The notes: generated by a model not told the origin, from the letters alone. 64,000 bases of DNA from Chloroflexota bacterium (GCA_012797815.1 JAAZOK010000115.1:1-64000), one strand, 5' to 3'; shown: positions 1 to 10,073, numbered from the stretch's first letter. Translations and numbers: made by a program.

Positions 1-24
1 AGTGCAGCCTTTTCCATTTACACT

Positions 25-1800
25 TTACAGTTTTTCGAGCTGGGTGACCATATTATCGATCAGGTCAAAGCCACCCTGCCAGAAAGCAGCCTGACGAACA
101 TCCATGCCGGCTTCGTCCAATATTTGCATGGGAGCTTTGGATCCGCCTGTGGATAACATGTGGATGTAACGTGGCTTGAAACTATCCCCTTCCTGCTTGA
201 ATTGTTTATAAAGCGAGAGCACCAGGAGCTGCCCGAACGCGTAAGCATACACATAGAAGGGGGTGTGATAGAAATGCGGGATGGAAACCCACTCCCAGCG
301 GAATTCTTCGCTGAGGGTCAGGGAATCACCAAACTGGTCTTTCAAATTCTGATAATAAGCATCAGATAGTTCATCCACTGCGGCACCCTGCTGGGTCATA
401 TCGTGGGCGGTCTTTTCGAACATGGCAAAGAAGGATTGGCGCATGATGGTGGCATACGAATCATCAACCTGTTTGAAGAGCAGATCGCGGCGCACATTCT
501 CATCTTTTTCTTCAGACAGCAAACGGTCAATGAGCATCATCTCACCAAAAGTGGAGGCGGTTTCTGCCAGCGGCAAGCAGGCATGCTGGGTGAATAGACT
601 GTGATCGGCTGCCAGCAGCGAATGGATGGAATGTCCAAGCTCGTGTGCCAGGGTGGCGACATCTTCCGCCTTGCCCTGGTAGTTGATCAACACCCAGGGG
701 GTGATATCAGGGGCTACGGTGGCACAGAAAGCACCGGCGCGTTTACCTTTGCGCACCTCGCTATCCACATGCTGGGAAGCGATGACTTTGTGGGCTAACT
801 GGGCAAAGCGCGGATCGAACTCGTTGAAGGAATCGAGCACCATTTCGGAAGCCATGCCAAAAGAGTAGTTCTTGCTGGATTCCGCTACGGGAGCGTAAAC
901 GTCGTAACGGCGGATGCTGTCTACACCCAACACTTTGGCCTTCAAACGGAAAAAGCGCTGGAAGACGGAGGCATTTTTCTTACACACCTCCAGAAGGGTA
1001 TCGACCACCTCATCGGGGATGTCGTTGGCGAGGTTACGGGCAGAGATGGGGGTCTTGTAACTGCGCAGTCCGATATTTTCATTGCGCCAATCGCGCACGA
1101 TGGTCTGGTAGATCTGCCCCAAAATTGGTCCTTCATCGCCATATACCTGATAGAGCTTCTGATAAGCAGCTGCCCGCTTCCCGGGATCGGAATTGCGGAC
1201 CAGTGCCATCAATTCACCGCGGGTGAGTTCCCGCTCCTCTCCATCCAGTGTAACCTTGAAAGTGTAGTGGTTGGTGATGGAATCATACAGGCGTATGATA
1301 GCCGAAAAACCGGTGAGATCCTTGATGTTGATGATCTTTTCTTCTGCTTCGGAAAGGGTATGCGGTTTGAAATGGCGCATTTCCTCCAACCAATAGTGAT
1401 AATCCCCGGAGCCTGCCATGAGGGCATCGGCGATCTTATCGGGAAGTTGCTTCCACCACAGGTTGAAGAACAATACTTTGTTGGATTGTTCTGCTGCAAA
1501 CTGCTCGGTGCGGGCAGCCAGGCTCTGAGATTGCTGGTTCTGAGTATCTTCGGTGAACCATAATTCGGCATAATCGTTGATAATGGTGACCTGGCGGGAA
1601 AGGGCTTCCAACTCCTTGATGATCTCCAGGAATTTTTCCAGGGAGATAGCATCGGTCAGATCTGCCCGGCGTTTTTCAAAATCCGCCACCATTTTTTCTG
1701 CTTTTTTGAAAGCTGCTTCCATTTCAGGGGAACCGGCTGAAGAAAACAGGTCCTGCAAACTCCAACGGGATGGATCGGTATTTAATTTTTCAGGTGACAT
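25..1800 (-). CDS. pepF: M3 family oligoendopeptidase F
   Basis: A 591-residue zinc metallopeptidase that should cleave short peptides in the cytosol. The M3 active-site motif HELGHSIH lies near residue 387, where two His bind zinc and the Glu is the catalytic base; the usual Glu ligand follows about 25 residues later in the AETAS segment. Length matches the PepF/M3B family (about 600). No signal peptide is seen. The ATG at 1800 is preceded by AAAAGGAAA. It is the last gene of the minus-strand unit hutI-HD-suhB-pepF, 42 bp downstream of the phosphatase gene. The function in peptide turnover is a family inference. Confidence 0.95.
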   Translation of the reverse strand: MSPEKLNTDPSRWSLQDLFSSAGSPEMEAAFKKAEKMVADFEKRRADLTDAISLEKFLEIIKELEALSRQVTIINDYAELWFTEDTQNQQSQSLAARTEQFAAEQSNKVLFFNLWWKQLPDKIADALMAGSGDYHYWLEEMRHFKPHTLSEAEEKIINIKDLTGFSAIIRLYDSITNHYTFKVTLDGEERELTRGELMALVRNSDPGKRAAAYQKLYQVYGDEGPILGQIYQTIVRDWRNENIGLRSYKTPISARNLANDIPDEVVDTLLEVCKKNASVFQRFFRLKAKVLGVDSIRRYDVYAPVAESSKNYSFGMASEMVLDSFNEFDPRFAQLAHKVIASQHVDSEVRKGKRAGAFCATVAPDITPWVLINYQGKAEDVATLAHELGHSIHSLLAADHSLFTQHACLPLAETASTFGEMMLIDRLLSEEKDENVRRDLLFKQVDDSYATIMRQSFFAMFEKTAHDMTQQGAAVDELSDAYYQNLKDQFGDSLTLSEEFRWEWVSIPHFYHTPFYVYAYAFGQLLVLSLYKQFKQEGDSFKPRYIHMLSTGGSKAPMQILDEAGMDVRQAAFWQGGFDLIDNMVTQLEKL

Positions 1801-1842
1801 GGAATTTCCTTTTGATTAATGTTCTTAAGCATGACTAAACCA

Positions 1843-2646
1843 TTATACTGCAACGTCATTTTGCTTTTCGTTATCAGCCGCAATGACGCATCTCATCTTT
1901 TCATGTAACCTCGCATTGGCGGCGATCATGGCATAGGGAGATTTGAAATAGTCGTGGCTACCTCCCAAATCGGTCACCAGTCCACCGGCTTCTTCCACCA
2001 GCAGCGTACCGGCAGCAATATCCCAGGGGTGAATGCTGATCTCCCAGTAGCCATCCAACCAGCCAGCCGCCACATAGGCGATATCGATGGCTGCCGAACC
2101 AAGCCGGCGAACAGACTGTGCACGCTGCAAGAAACTGGTGAAATGGTCCAGGTTATTCCCCTGTAACCCATCCGTTTCGTACGGAAAACCCGTGACCAGC
2201 ATGGCGTCCAGTAGCTCCGTCTTATCGGAGACGTGTAACCGGGTATTGTTCAAGTAAGACCCCTGCCCGCGCTCGGCACAGAAACAATGCTGGCGGGTAG
2301 GATCATAGGTAACCCCCAGTACGATGTGCTCTTGGAAAGCATATGCCAGCGTGACGCTGAAAATCGGGACGCCATGGGCATAGTTGGAGGTGCCATCCAG
2401 CGGATCGATGAACCAACGGTGTTCGGACTGCCCGGCGAGATAACCGCTTTCCTCGGTGATGATGGTATGTTGCGGAAATGCCGCGCGGATCTCGCCCACC
2501 AGGTAGTCTTCTGAACGCTTATCCATCTCGGTGACCAGGTCGATAGGTCCTTTGTGATGGATTTGATGTTCTTTCAGATACCCCTGCATGAGCAGTTGCC
2601 CGGCATGTTCGGCGAGCCGGATGAGAAAATCTAGATCAGGTGTCAT
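1843..2646 (-). CDS. suhB: inositol monophosphatase family protein (SuhB-like)
   Basis: A 267-residue Mg-dependent phosphatase of the IMPase/FIG superfamily, likely hydrolysing inositol-1-phosphate or a related sugar phosphate. Visible motifs are EESGY (metal-binding Glu), IDPLDGTSNYAHG and, near the C-terminus, WDIAAGTLLVEEAGG, the three classical metal-site elements. I take the ATG at 2646 (MTPDLDFL) because it fits the family N-terminus; a TTG six codons upstream (2664) is possible. A GGAG lies 12 nt before the ATG, which is rather far. It sits 28 bp downstream of the HD gene in the same unit. The substrate cannot be told from sequence; a bisphosphate nucleotidase role is the main alternative. 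Confidence 0.9.
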   Translation of the reverse strand: MTPDLDFLIRLAEHAGQLLMQGYLKEHQIHHKGPIDLVTEMDKRSEDYLVGEIRAAFPQHTIITEESGYLAGQSEHRWFIDPLDGTSNYAHGVPIFSVTLAYAFQEHIVLGVTYDPTRQHCFCAERGQGSYLNNTRLHVSDKTELLDAMLVTGFPYETDGLQGNNLDHFTSFLQRAQSVRRLGSAAIDIAYVAAGWLDGYWEISIHPWDIAAGTLLVEEAGGLVTDLGGSHDYFKSPYAMIAANARLHEKMRCVIAADNEKQNDVAV

Positions 2647-2674
2647 AACGGTCGATAACTCCAATGCATGATGT

Positions 2675-3322
2675 TTAGCGGATCCCCTGTACCTCTGCTT
2701 CCAACTGCTCGAAAAAAGTCTGCAAGAAAGCGTGCCTGCCCTGCGCCAGACGGCGCCCGGTTAAGGTATAGAGATGGTCATGCACATTGCGCAGCTTGAA
2801 CAGGTACTCATGGTAAACACTGTGATGTTCCCCTTCAGCCAGTTTTCCGCTAGCGAGGAACTGGTCGGAAGGCTTGAAATAGATGGGTTCACCAGCCTGT
2901 ACGGCATAGCCGATGGTACGGGCGATGCCGATGGCGCCGATCACATCCAGCTTGTCGGCATCGAACAATGATTTGGCTTCGATGGTATGCGGTTCTTCGG
3001 TCTTGCGGAAGCGATGAGCGCGAATGCAGTGCTGGACACGCTGGATATCCTGCTCATTCCAGCCCATTTCTTGCAGGACAAGCGCTGCTTTTTCAGCAGA
3101 AAGCAGATGGTGTTCCCCGCGGTTCTGGGTGGTGGGGTCGCTGCCGTCACAATCATGCAACAGGGCAGCGCTCAGGAGAATATCCATATCTGCCCCTTCG
3201 GCGGAACCGATGACCTGGCAAAGCTGGTAAACACGCTGGATGTGCTCAAAACCGTGCACCGGGTCAGGATACGGGTAAAAGCGTTGCGCGGATTGTAGAT
3301 CAAGGATTGCACGTGTTGTCAT
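2675..3322 (-). CDS. HD domain phosphohydrolase
   Basis: A 215-residue HD-superfamily protein of the YedJ-like type. The metal-binding series is complete: H of HGFEHIQRV near residue 24, the HDCDG pair near residue 55, then HxxxxxH (HCIRAHRF) and a later D (FDADKLD). Such proteins hydrolyse phosphate esters, often nucleotides, in the cytosol, but the substrate is unknown. Its ATG overlaps the hutI stop by four bases (ATGA), so the two are translationally coupled. Nothing in the sequence links it to histidine breakdown beyond this position. Confidence 0.85.
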   Translation of the reverse strand: MTTRAILDLQSAQRFYPYPDPVHGFEHIQRVYQLCQVIGSAEGADMDILLSAALLHDCDGSDPTTQNRGEHHLLSAEKAALVLQEMGWNEQDIQRVQHCIRAHRFRKTEEPHTIEAKSLFDADKLDVIGAIGIARTIGYAVQAGEPIYFKPSDQFLASGKLAEGEHHSVYHEYLFKLRNVHDHLYTLTGRRLAQGRHAFLQTFFEQLEAEVQGIR

Positions 3323-4572
3323 GAAAAATCGATCACCTTTCCTTTTTTAATGACGGTCTGAACCAGGTTTTCTCCAAAGCGGTAACCCAGATGGCGATAA
3401 TCGGGCACATTCAAAATCAGTAGATCCGCTTGCTTGCCTGGTTCGAGCGAACCGATCTTATCCTGCCGGTTGATCGCCGCGGCAGCATTGATCGTAGCAG
3501 CAGCCAGCGCCTGGGCGGGGGTCAGCTTCATATATCGGCAAGCCAGCGCGATCACGAATTGCATATTCCCACACCAGGCAGTGCCGGGGTTGAGATCGGA
3601 CGCCAGCGCCAGCAACCCGTCACCGGCAATGATCTCTCTGGCAGGTGTGTAGTGGCTTTCAGCCAGACCGAAGGGGGTGCAGGGCAGAGCCACAGCTACG
3701 CTCGCGGAGGGAGCCAGTTTTCGGATGTCGGCAGCGGAAATCTTTACCAGATGGTCCGCTGAAACAGCGCCCAGTTCGGCCGCCAGCGCCGCACCACCGA
3801 TGTTCTCGAATTCATCGGCATGGATCTTGAGTGGGTAACCCAGCGATTTGGCGGTTGAGAGAATGACGCGCGTATGTTGCAGGTTGAAAACATTGGGTTC
3901 GCAAAACACATCCACAAAGGGCAGCGCTTGATGGGTATAGCGCTGTCGCCACCAGGTTTTCAATTGGGGGAGTACTTTCTCAACGAGCAGGTCAACATAA
4001 TCTTGCGTGCGACCGGAAAACTCAGGGGGAACGGCATGAGCCCCCAGGTAAGTGGGGGTGATATCCAGCGGTAACTCCGTCCCCAACTCCATGAGAATCT
4101 CCAGTAAACGCTGTTCTCCGGGCATATCCAGGGCATAGCCACTTTTGGCTTCGAGGGTGGTGGTGCCATGACGCAGTGCTGACCAGGCTCGCGAAGAAGT
4201 GGATTTTTTTAAATCTGCGGAGCTGGCATGTCGGGTAGCCTGTACGGTGGCATTAATACCACCGCCGGCAGCCATGATCTCCATGTAGCTTTTTCCTTCC
4301 AGCCGTTGGGTGAATTCATTGGCACGGTCACCCGCCCAGATAAGGTGGGTATGGGGGTCCACAAAACCGGGCATGACCACCTGCCGCTGGGCATCCAGAC
4401 GGGCTTCATCGGGAAAGCGCTGCAATAGATCAGCACTGGTGCCAACTTGCAGGATGGCATCATCCTGCAGGTACACCGCACCGTCGTGGATGATATCCAA
4501 TTCACCCAGGTGTGCACCGCGCTGCGGTCCACCACGCAGACAGATCAATTGAGAGGCGGAATGAATGAGCAT
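3319..4572 (-). CDS. hutI: imidazolonepropionase
   Basis: A 417-residue amidohydrolase that converts 4-imidazolone-5-propanoate to N-formimino-L-glutamate, the third step of histidine degradation. The family hallmark PGFVDPHTHLIWAGDR (HxH metal ligands) is near residue 70, with the later HADEFENIGGA His ligand and a C-terminal GKQADLLIL turn. Length is normal for HutI. No hutH, hutU or hutG is nearby; instead HD, suhB and pepF follow. This is the first gene of the unit; 117 bp separate it from the divergent glycosyltransferase gene, a gap that must hold both promoters. Confidence 0.93.
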   Translation of the reverse strand: MLIHSASQLICLRGGPQRGAHLGELDIIHDGAVYLQDDAILQVGTSADLLQRFPDEARLDAQRQVVMPGFVDPHTHLIWAGDRANEFTQRLEGKSYMEIMAAGGGINATVQATRHASSADLKKSTSSRAWSALRHGTTTLEAKSGYALDMPGEQRLLEILMELGTELPLDITPTYLGAHAVPPEFSGRTQDYVDLLVEKVLPQLKTWWRQRYTHQALPFVDVFCEPNVFNLQHTRVILSTAKSLGYPLKIHADEFENIGGAALAAELGAVSADHLVKISAADIRKLAPSASVAVALPCTPFGLAESHYTPAREIIAGDGLLALASDLNPGTAWCGNMQFVIALACRYMKLTPAQALAAATINAAAAINRQDKIGSLEPGKQADLLILNVPDYRHLGYRFGENLVQTVIKKGKVIDFS

Positions 4573-4689
4573 AAGATGATCCTTCTATAGGATGGTTCAA
4601 TTATAAGAGCAAAGGATGAAACAAGGCACATCCTGGTATAGTAAAATCATCAAACACAGAAAATCTATTGCTATTAACGAGGGTTTTTC

Positions 4690-6387
4690 ATGAAAAGAAA
4701 GAAACTGCTCAAAAAGTTGGAGATCGTCGCATCGCTGCTGGTGTTTGCCGCATTGTGGATAGGGCTTTCCTACAATGTAGGGGGTCCGATCTATTCCGAC
4801 GAGCTGCTCTATATTGAAATTGGACTGAACAACCAACGCGTACCCAACTACGGCAACCGCTATTTTCATATTTATCTGCAAAAAGCGTTCATGGCATTGG
4901 CCCCCACTCCGCTGGTCGGTATCCGGGTGTATTGGGCATTTTTAATTTCCCTGACCGCCCTGATGGTTTACTGGAGCGCACGTTCTTTTCTCAAAGATAG
5001 TACTTTTATCCATGGGCTGCTGGCAGTCGGATTCTTTTTCTCATATCGTTTGATCTCTTCCTATGCGGGGGTAACCTCGGTAGATATCGCAGCGATGATG
5101 ATGACGACCGCTCTGATCTTTGTCTACGTGCAATACCAGCGCACATCCAGAAAGTGGCTGCTGGTGGCACTGGGAGCCTTGAGCTTTCTGGCTTTCAAGA
5201 CCAAAGAAACTACCCTGTTTGCCAATGTTGTGATGATCGGATTTTTCTTCGATGAAGAAGGGAAATTCGCGTTCAGGAATGTTGTACCTTATCTAAAGGA
5301 TCTGTTGATCGGTTTTGCAGGAGGAATCGCTTTATTCATCATTCTGGATTCCATTTTCCTGGGAAGACCGTTCTTTGCCATCAGCCCGGCAACTTTCCGT
5401 GAGGTGTTCCAGAATTATGCTTACACGGGCGGTTTCCGCAAAGAACCGGTAAGCTGGTATCAGATTTACCTGATGGATGATATCATGGTGGCTTTCGTGG
5501 CTTTCATCATCAGCGGGGTCAAGCTGCGCACTGCGCAGATCTCCCCTCAAAAGAAGATCGTATGGCTGTTCCCATTGCTACTGGTCAGTTTTATTACCGT
5601 GAACATGCTCAAGATTCCATGGGGTTTTATTGAACGATTTTATTTTCCGGCACTACCGGTGATCGCCGTGTTAGCCCCACAATTCATCTCGCTAAAGATT
5701 TCCGGAGATAAAAAAGAACTGTTGAAATTAGCGGGCACGGTATTGGCGGCAATGCTGCTGGTAGTGCTGCTGCGCCAATTCGGAATGCACTACGTGACCG
5801 GCATCGATTGGACCTATGGAAAATATCTGGAGAGCATCGTCTTTCCCATCCTGCTATCCGTGCTGATCGGGCTGGTGATAGCGGTAGAAAAACAAAACCT
5901 GCTGACGCTCGGCATGATACTGGTGTGTCTGGTGTCGTGGATGCTGCCACAACTCTCTTACAACTTTAAATATATCTACAACGAACCAACCACCGGACAA
6001 AAATTCCAGGCAAAGTACCAGCCATTCCTGACGTATCAGGATGAAATCACTGCCAGCGATGATGTGAAGATGCTGATCACCACTACCATCTACGAGAACA
6101 GTGATGAAGAAATGCGCACGCTCAGCAACAATCCCTACGATCTGTTGGGAATGTACAACATGCTGTTTGATCAGCGCACTACCCGTGATAATCTTGCAAT
6201 CGTCTACCACACCGAAGATGTACCGGACGCGGTTTTGGCAGAACCGTATGACTTTGTGTTGTTATCGACCATCGATTGGGAATACCTGCAAACAAATACA
6301 CCGCAGGTGATAGGGCTATTGGAACAGGCTTATTCTATCCAAATAGACGAAGAACACGGAATGATGTTCCTCGATCAGGTGCGTTAG
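4690..6387 (+). CDS. multi-pass membrane glycosyltransferase-like protein
   Basis: A 565-residue polytopic membrane protein with about 11-12 hydrophobic segments and a C-terminal soluble tail of roughly 130 residues. The first external loop begins with GPIYSDELLY (D37 E38), resembling the acidic motif in the first loop of GT-C enzymes (ArnT, PMT, GT39), which use polyprenyl-phosphate sugars to glycosylate lipids or proteins outside the membrane. I recognise the fold class but not the substrate. GAGGG lies 8 nt before the ATG. It stands alone on the plus strand, divergent from hutI and convergent with the Rrf2 gene 25 bp beyond its stop. Confidence 0.65.
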   Translation: MKRKKLLKKLEIVASLLVFAALWIGLSYNVGGPIYSDELLYIEIGLNNQRVPNYGNRYFHIYLQKAFMALAPTPLVGIRVYWAFLISLTALMVYWSARSFLKDSTFIHGLLAVGFFFSYRLISSYAGVTSVDIAAMMMTTALIFVYVQYQRTSRKWLLVALGALSFLAFKTKETTLFANVVMIGFFFDEEGKFAFRNVVPYLKDLLIGFAGGIALFIILDSIFLGRPFFAISPATFREVFQNYAYTGGFRKEPVSWYQIYLMDDIMVAFVAFIISGVKLRTAQISPQKKIVWLFPLLLVSFITVNMLKIPWGFIERFYFPALPVIAVLAPQFISLKISGDKKELLKLAGTVLAAMLLVVLLRQFGMHYVTGIDWTYGKYLESIVFPILLSVLIGLVIAVEKQNLLTLGMILVCLVSWMLPQLSYNFKYIYNEPTTGQKFQAKYQPFLTYQDEITASDDVKMLITTTIYENSDEEMRTLSNNPYDLLGMYNMLFDQRTTRDNLAIVYHTEDVPDAVLAEPYDFVLLSTIDWEYLQTNTPQVIGLLEQAYSIQIDEEHGMMFLDQVR

Positions 6388-6412
6388 ATTTTTCGTTGCT
6401 GTGATTTGAAGA

Positions 6413-6829
6413 TCAAAGGACCGCGGCGCGCCCGTTGGAGAATTGCTCAAAGGTGGTGGCTTGCAGTTTATTCAGGAGATCGTTGCGCATTTCGCACCAC
6501 ATGGAGTGCATGGGGCAATCTTCGGTAAAGATGCAAATACCAGGGTTGTGCGTGCATTCATTCAGCATGACCGGTCCATCAATGGCTTCGATCACTTCCA
6601 GCACGGAAATATCTTGCGGAGATCTTGCCAGGGAGACCCCGCCATGAGCTCCACGTGAGGTATGGATCAGCCCGGCAACAGAAAGCTGCGAAATGATCTT
6701 GGCAAGGAATGATGAAGGGATCTGCTGTTTTTCGGCGATGATGCTGGTGGGCGCTTTCTCATCCGGATCCAGTCTGGACAGGAAAATAATGGTTCGCATT
6801 GCGTAATCGGCTTGTCGTGTGATCTGCAT
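6413..6829 (-). CDS. Rrf2 family transcriptional regulator, probable Fe-S sensor
   Basis: A 138-residue winged-helix regulator. The N-terminal MQITRQADYAMR start, the SRGAHGGVSLAR wing and a Cys cluster C92, C99, C105 (plus C112) mark the IscR/NsrR/Rrf2 group. IscR of E. coli holds its cluster with C92, C98, C104, so an Fe-S cluster is likely here, though the first spacing is one residue longer. A GAGGAAG is placed 7-8 nt before the ATG. A 9-6-9 inverted repeat starts 17 bp upstream of the start codon, fitting autoregulation. Which signal (cluster status, NO, redox) it senses cannot be read from the sequence. Confidence 0.88.
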   Translation of the reverse strand: MQITRQADYAMRTIIFLSRLDPDEKAPTSIIAEKQQIPSSFLAKIISQLSVAGLIHTSRGAHGGVSLARSPQDISVLEVIEAIDGPVMLNECTHNPGICIFTEDCPMHSMWCEMRNDLLNKLQATTFEQFSNGRAAVL

Positions 6830-6846
6830 TTCAATTCTTCCTCATT

Positions 6847-6870
6847 GGATAATTTATCTGAAAATTATCC
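6847..6870. promoter_or_regulatory. candidate Rrf2 operator (inverted repeat)
   Basis: Arms GGATAATTT and AAATTATCC are perfect 9-bp inverted repeats around a 6-bp spacer. The site lies between the divergent Rrf2 and thioesterase genes, 17 bp from the Rrf2 start codon. Assignment as the operator rests on position and symmetry only. Confidence 0.5.
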
Positions 6871-6917
6871 ACTTTTATAAGTCTAACAAATTAATCAGAG
6901 TTTGCAAGTGTTTCCAG

Positions 6918-6929
6918 TATAATCAGGCA
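6918..6929 (+). promoter_or_regulatory. -10 box abutting the thioesterase start
   Basis: A perfect TATAAT at 6918-6923 ends only six bases before the ATG at 6930, and there is no Shine-Dalgarno sequence. Transcription would begin at or next to the A of the ATG, giving a leaderless mRNA. No convincing -35 box is seen. Confidence 0.5.
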
Positions 6930-7352
6930 ATGTCAAATTTTCGATTCTATTACCCAATCCAGATCCGCTATGCAGACCTGGATGCCCAATGGCATGTCAA
7001 TAATGCGCGCTTCCTGACCATTTTGGAACAGGCACGGTTACATTATCTGCTGGAGCTTGGTTTGTGGGAGGGGAAATCCTTCCTGGATTTGGGAGTGATC
7101 ATCGCGGATATCCATATTGCTTATCTGTCTCCCATTGCGTTACTGGACGAGATCAGGGTGGGTACCCGCGTTGCGCGCATCGGCAACAAGAGCATGACCT
7201 TTGAAAACGAGATCCAGGATGGCAAGGATGGATCGACCAAAGCCAAAGCCGAAGTGGTAGTCGTGGCATACGATTTTCGCAGCCAGCAAACCCAAGCGGT
7301 ACCGGCGGCGTGGCGCAAGAAGATCAGCGATTATGAAGGCTTAAGCGAATAA
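6930..7352 (+). CDS. hotdog-fold acyl-CoA thioesterase (4HBT/YbgC family)
   Basis: A 140-residue hotdog-fold protein. The segment RYADLDAQWHVNNARF near residues 11-26 is the 4HBT active-site helix, with the conserved D/H/N pattern; such enzymes hydrolyse acyl-CoA thioesters as homotetramers in the cytosol. I start at the ATG at 6930 (MSNFRFYYP): the open frame extends upstream to 6819, but that would overlap the Rrf2 gene and add residues unlike the family. A TATAAT ends six bases before this ATG, supporting the start. The acyl substrate is unknown. Confidence 0.85.
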   Translation: MSNFRFYYPIQIRYADLDAQWHVNNARFLTILEQARLHYLLELGLWEGKSFLDLGVIIADIHIAYLSPIALLDEIRVGTRVARIGNKSMTFENEIQDGKDGSTKAKAEVVVVAYDFRSQQTQAVPAAWRKKISDYEGLSE

Positions 7353-7496
7353 ACCAGGCTGAGAACATTCTTATAAAAAGAGTGGGCGTGGTATTCTGAC
7401 CTAATTCTTATGCTTTCTTTGGTAAAATCCAGATGAAAATAAAAAAGAGATCGGCAATTCATTCGAATTTGCTTTAATTGTCAAAAGGAGATTCTG

Positions 7497-9998
7497 TTGG
7501 CTGGATTGGAGAAGTTTACGCAGAGCGCACAGCAGGTACTAAGCCTGGCGCATCAAGAAGCCGAGCAATTCCATCATCCGCAAATTCGCTCCGAACATAT
7601 TTTGCTTGGACTGATCCAGGAGAATAACGGAGTAGCGGGGCGGGTGCTTCGGGAATTGGGCGTTGAATTGGACCGTGCCCGCGAGATGGTGTTACGGTTG
7701 ACCGGCATCGGTACTATCACGCAAGCTCGCATTGATCTATCGGCGGAAGCACAAAAAATCATCACCCTCTCTGTTGAAGAAGCACAGAAGATGAACAGCC
7801 GCTATATCAGCACGGAGCATTTGCTGCTGGCGATCGTGAACTCGGATGAAGGGTTGTGTGAAGATGTTCTGGCAAAATTGGGTGTGACCTTCGAACAGGT
7901 GCGCCGCCAGATCAATCGTGAGATCAATCAAAAACAGGCACCACTGTTGCGTGCCACCAAACCGGAAGAAGGCGCACAGGCTCCTTCGAAAAAAGGGAAG
8001 AAGACCCCGCTGGTAGACCAGCTGGCGGTTGATCTGACCACGCAGGCGGAAGAAAACAAACTGGACCCGGTGATCGGGCGTGAAAAAGAGATCGAACGGG
8101 TGATCCAGATACTGGCACGCCGTACCAAGAATAACCCGGCGCTGATCGGAGAACCGGGTGTGGGCAAGACCGCCATCGTAGAGGGGCTGGCGCAACGCAT
8201 CACGGAAGGGGATGTCCCCATTCCGCTGTTGGGCAAGCGCGTTCTGCGGTTGGATGTGGGTTCCCTGGTAGCCGGGACCATGTACCGCGGGCAGTTCGAA
8301 GAACGTCTGAAGCGTGTCATCGACGAACTGAAACGTTCCGATGCCATTCTCTTCATCGATGAGGTGCACATGCTGGTGGGTGCCGGATCGGCAGGTTCAT
8401 CCGTCGATGCAGCCAACATTTTGAAACCCGCACTGGCGCGCGGGGAGCTGCAGGTAGTGGGAGCCACTACCCTGGATGAGTATCGCAAGAATATCGAAAG
8501 CGATGCAGCGCTGGAACGACGTTTCCAACCGGTGCTGGTGAATGAACCCACCAAAGAAGAAACCATCAAGATATTGCATGGCATCCGTAAGAATTACGAA
8601 GAACACCACCATGTGGTGATCTCGGATGAGGCATTGGAAGCAGCCACCAACCTGTCGGCACGTTACATCAGCGACCGCTTCTTACCTGATAAAGCCATTG
8701 ATTTGATCGATGAATCTGCTTCAAGGGTACGTATGTATAAAAGTGATGTGGCAAAAGTTACCAAACAAATCACCGATGAATTACGCAGCCTGCGCACGAA
8801 CCACTCCTCTTTGATGGAACAAGGGGATGACGAGGCGGCGCTGGGAGTAGCAAAAAAGATCAAAGAATTGGAAGGACAGATCGATACCATCCGCGACCAG
8901 TGGGATCGTGGCAACAGCCCGGTGGTGCAGGTGGATGATATCGCTGAAATGGTATCCATGTGGACGGGTGTGCCGCTGATGCAGATGGCACAGGAAGAGT
9001 CGGTTAAACTGCTGCATCTGGAAGACGATCTGCGCCAAATGATCGTCGGGCAGGAAGAAGCCATTGAAAAGATCGCCAAAGCAGTGCGCCGGGGGAGAGC
9101 CGGATTGAAAGATCCGCGTCGCCCCATCGGATCCTTCATGTTCCTGGGACCCACCGGTGTTGGGAAGACCGAATTGACCAAAGCACTGGCGCGCGTCATG
9201 TTCGGCAGTGAAGAAGCGCTCATCCAACTGGATATGTCTGAATACATGGAACGGCACACTGTCAGCCGCTTGATGGGATCTCCTCCCGGATATGTAGGCT
9301 ATGACGATGCCGGGCAGCTCACCGAAGCCATCCGTCGCCGACCATATTCTATTGTGGTATTTGATGAAGTGGAAAAAGCCCACCCGGAAATTCATAATAC
9401 TTTACTCCAGATCCTGGAAGAAGGACAGCTGACCGATGCACACGGGCGCAAGGTAGATTTCCGCAACGCCATTATCGTGATGACGTCTAACATCGGCGCG
9501 GAAATGATCAAACGCCAAACCGGATTGGGATTCGTGCTCGAACAGGATGAAAAGAAAGGTGAGGAAGCAGCCTTCAAGGACATCCGCGAAAAATTATTGG
9601 ATTCTCTGAAAAAAGCTTTCCGCCCTGAATTCCTCAACCGGTTGGATAACGTGATCGTATTCCACCCGCTGAATAAGGAACACATCCATCAGATCGCAGA
9701 GATGGAACTTACCAAGGTCGCCAAGCGCCTCTCCGAACGCGAGATCCGCCTGCGCGCCAGCCAGGCAGCTATCGATAAGGTGGCTGAGAAAGGATACGAT
9801 CCGGATATGGGTGCACGTCCCCTCCGGCGTGTGATCCAACTTGAAATCGAAGATAAACTATCCGATGCGCTTTTAGCGGAAACATTCAAGGATGGCGATG
9901 ATATCCTGATCGATGTTGACGCGGAAGGCAATTTTATTCTCCTCAGAGACGACGAACGCTTGCCCTCGCCAGGGGAAACCCTGGAAATGGGTGCGTAG
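7497..9998 (+). CDS. clpC: Clp protease ATP-binding subunit ClpC
   Basis: An 833-residue Hsp100 unfoldase that delivers proteins to ClpP. Order: N-terminal double Clp repeat (about 1-145), first AAA+ domain with Walker A GEPGVGKT near 219 and Walker B ILFIDEVH near 283, a middle segment with a UVR-like helical pair (about 430-470), second AAA+ domain with GPTGVGKT near 551 and [15 protein letters not shown] near 620, and a D2-small C-terminal domain. The start is a TTG at 7497, with AAGGAG at 7485-7490 and ideal spacing; no in-frame ATG precedes the Clp_N domain. Neither clpP nor mcsAB is adjacent. A strong terminator follows directly. Confidence 0.96.
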   Translation: MAGLEKFTQSAQQVLSLAHQEAEQFHHPQIRSEHILLGLIQENNGVAGRVLRELGVELDRAREMVLRLTGIGTITQARIDLSAEAQKIITLSVEEAQKMNSRYISTEHLLLAIVNSDEGLCEDVLAKLGVTFEQVRRQINREINQKQAPLLRATKPEEGAQAPSKKGKKTPLVDQLAVDLTTQAEENKLDPVIGREKEIERVIQILARRTKNNPALIGEPGVGKTAIVEGLAQRITEGDVPIPLLGKRVLRLDVGSLVAGTMYRGQFEERLKRVIDELKRSDAILFIDEVHMLVGAGSAGSSVDAANILKPALARGELQVVGATTLDEYRKNIESDAALERRFQPVLVNEPTKEETIKILHGIRKNYEEHHHVVISDEALEAATNLSARYISDRFLPDKAIDLIDESASRVRMYKSDVAKVTKQITDELRSLRTNHSSLMEQGDDEAALGVAKKIKELEGQIDTIRDQWDRGNSPVVQVDDIAEMVSMWTGVPLMQMAQEESVKLLHLEDDLRQMIVGQEEAIEKIAKAVRRGRAGLKDPRRPIGSFMFLGPTGVGKTELTKALARVMFGSEEALIQLDMSEYMERHTVSRLMGSPPGYVGYDDAGQLTEAIRRRPYSIVVFDEVEKAHPEIHNTLLQILEEGQLTDAHGRKVDFRNAIIVMTSNIGAEMIKRQTGLGFVLEQDEKKGEEAAFKDIREKLLDSLKKAFRPEFLNRLDNVIVFHPLNKEHIHQIAEMELTKVAKRLSEREIRLRASQAAIDKVAEKGYDPDMGARPLRRVIQLEIEDKLSDALLAETFKDGDDILIDVDAEGNFILLRDDERLPSPGETLEMGA

Positions 9999-10018
9999 TT
10001 CGTTTCACTCCACGCAAA

Positions 10019-10048
10019 GGGAAGATGCTCTGCATCTTCCCTTTTTTT
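10019..10048 (+). terminator. rho-independent terminator after clpC
   Basis: GGGAAGATGC (10019-10028) pairs perfectly with GCATCTTCCC (10032-10041) around a TCT loop, followed by seven T. It ends clpC transcription, so radA needs its own promoter; a TATACT at 10054-10059 lies 14 bases before the radA ATG. Confidence 0.93.
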
Positions 10049-10073
10049 CGATTTATACTTAGATTGAAAAACT

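Noticed and set aside
7737-8584. Long antisense ORFs of more than 200 codons over clpC
   Set aside because: They mirror codon bias of clpC on the other strand, have no family match and no ribosome sites.
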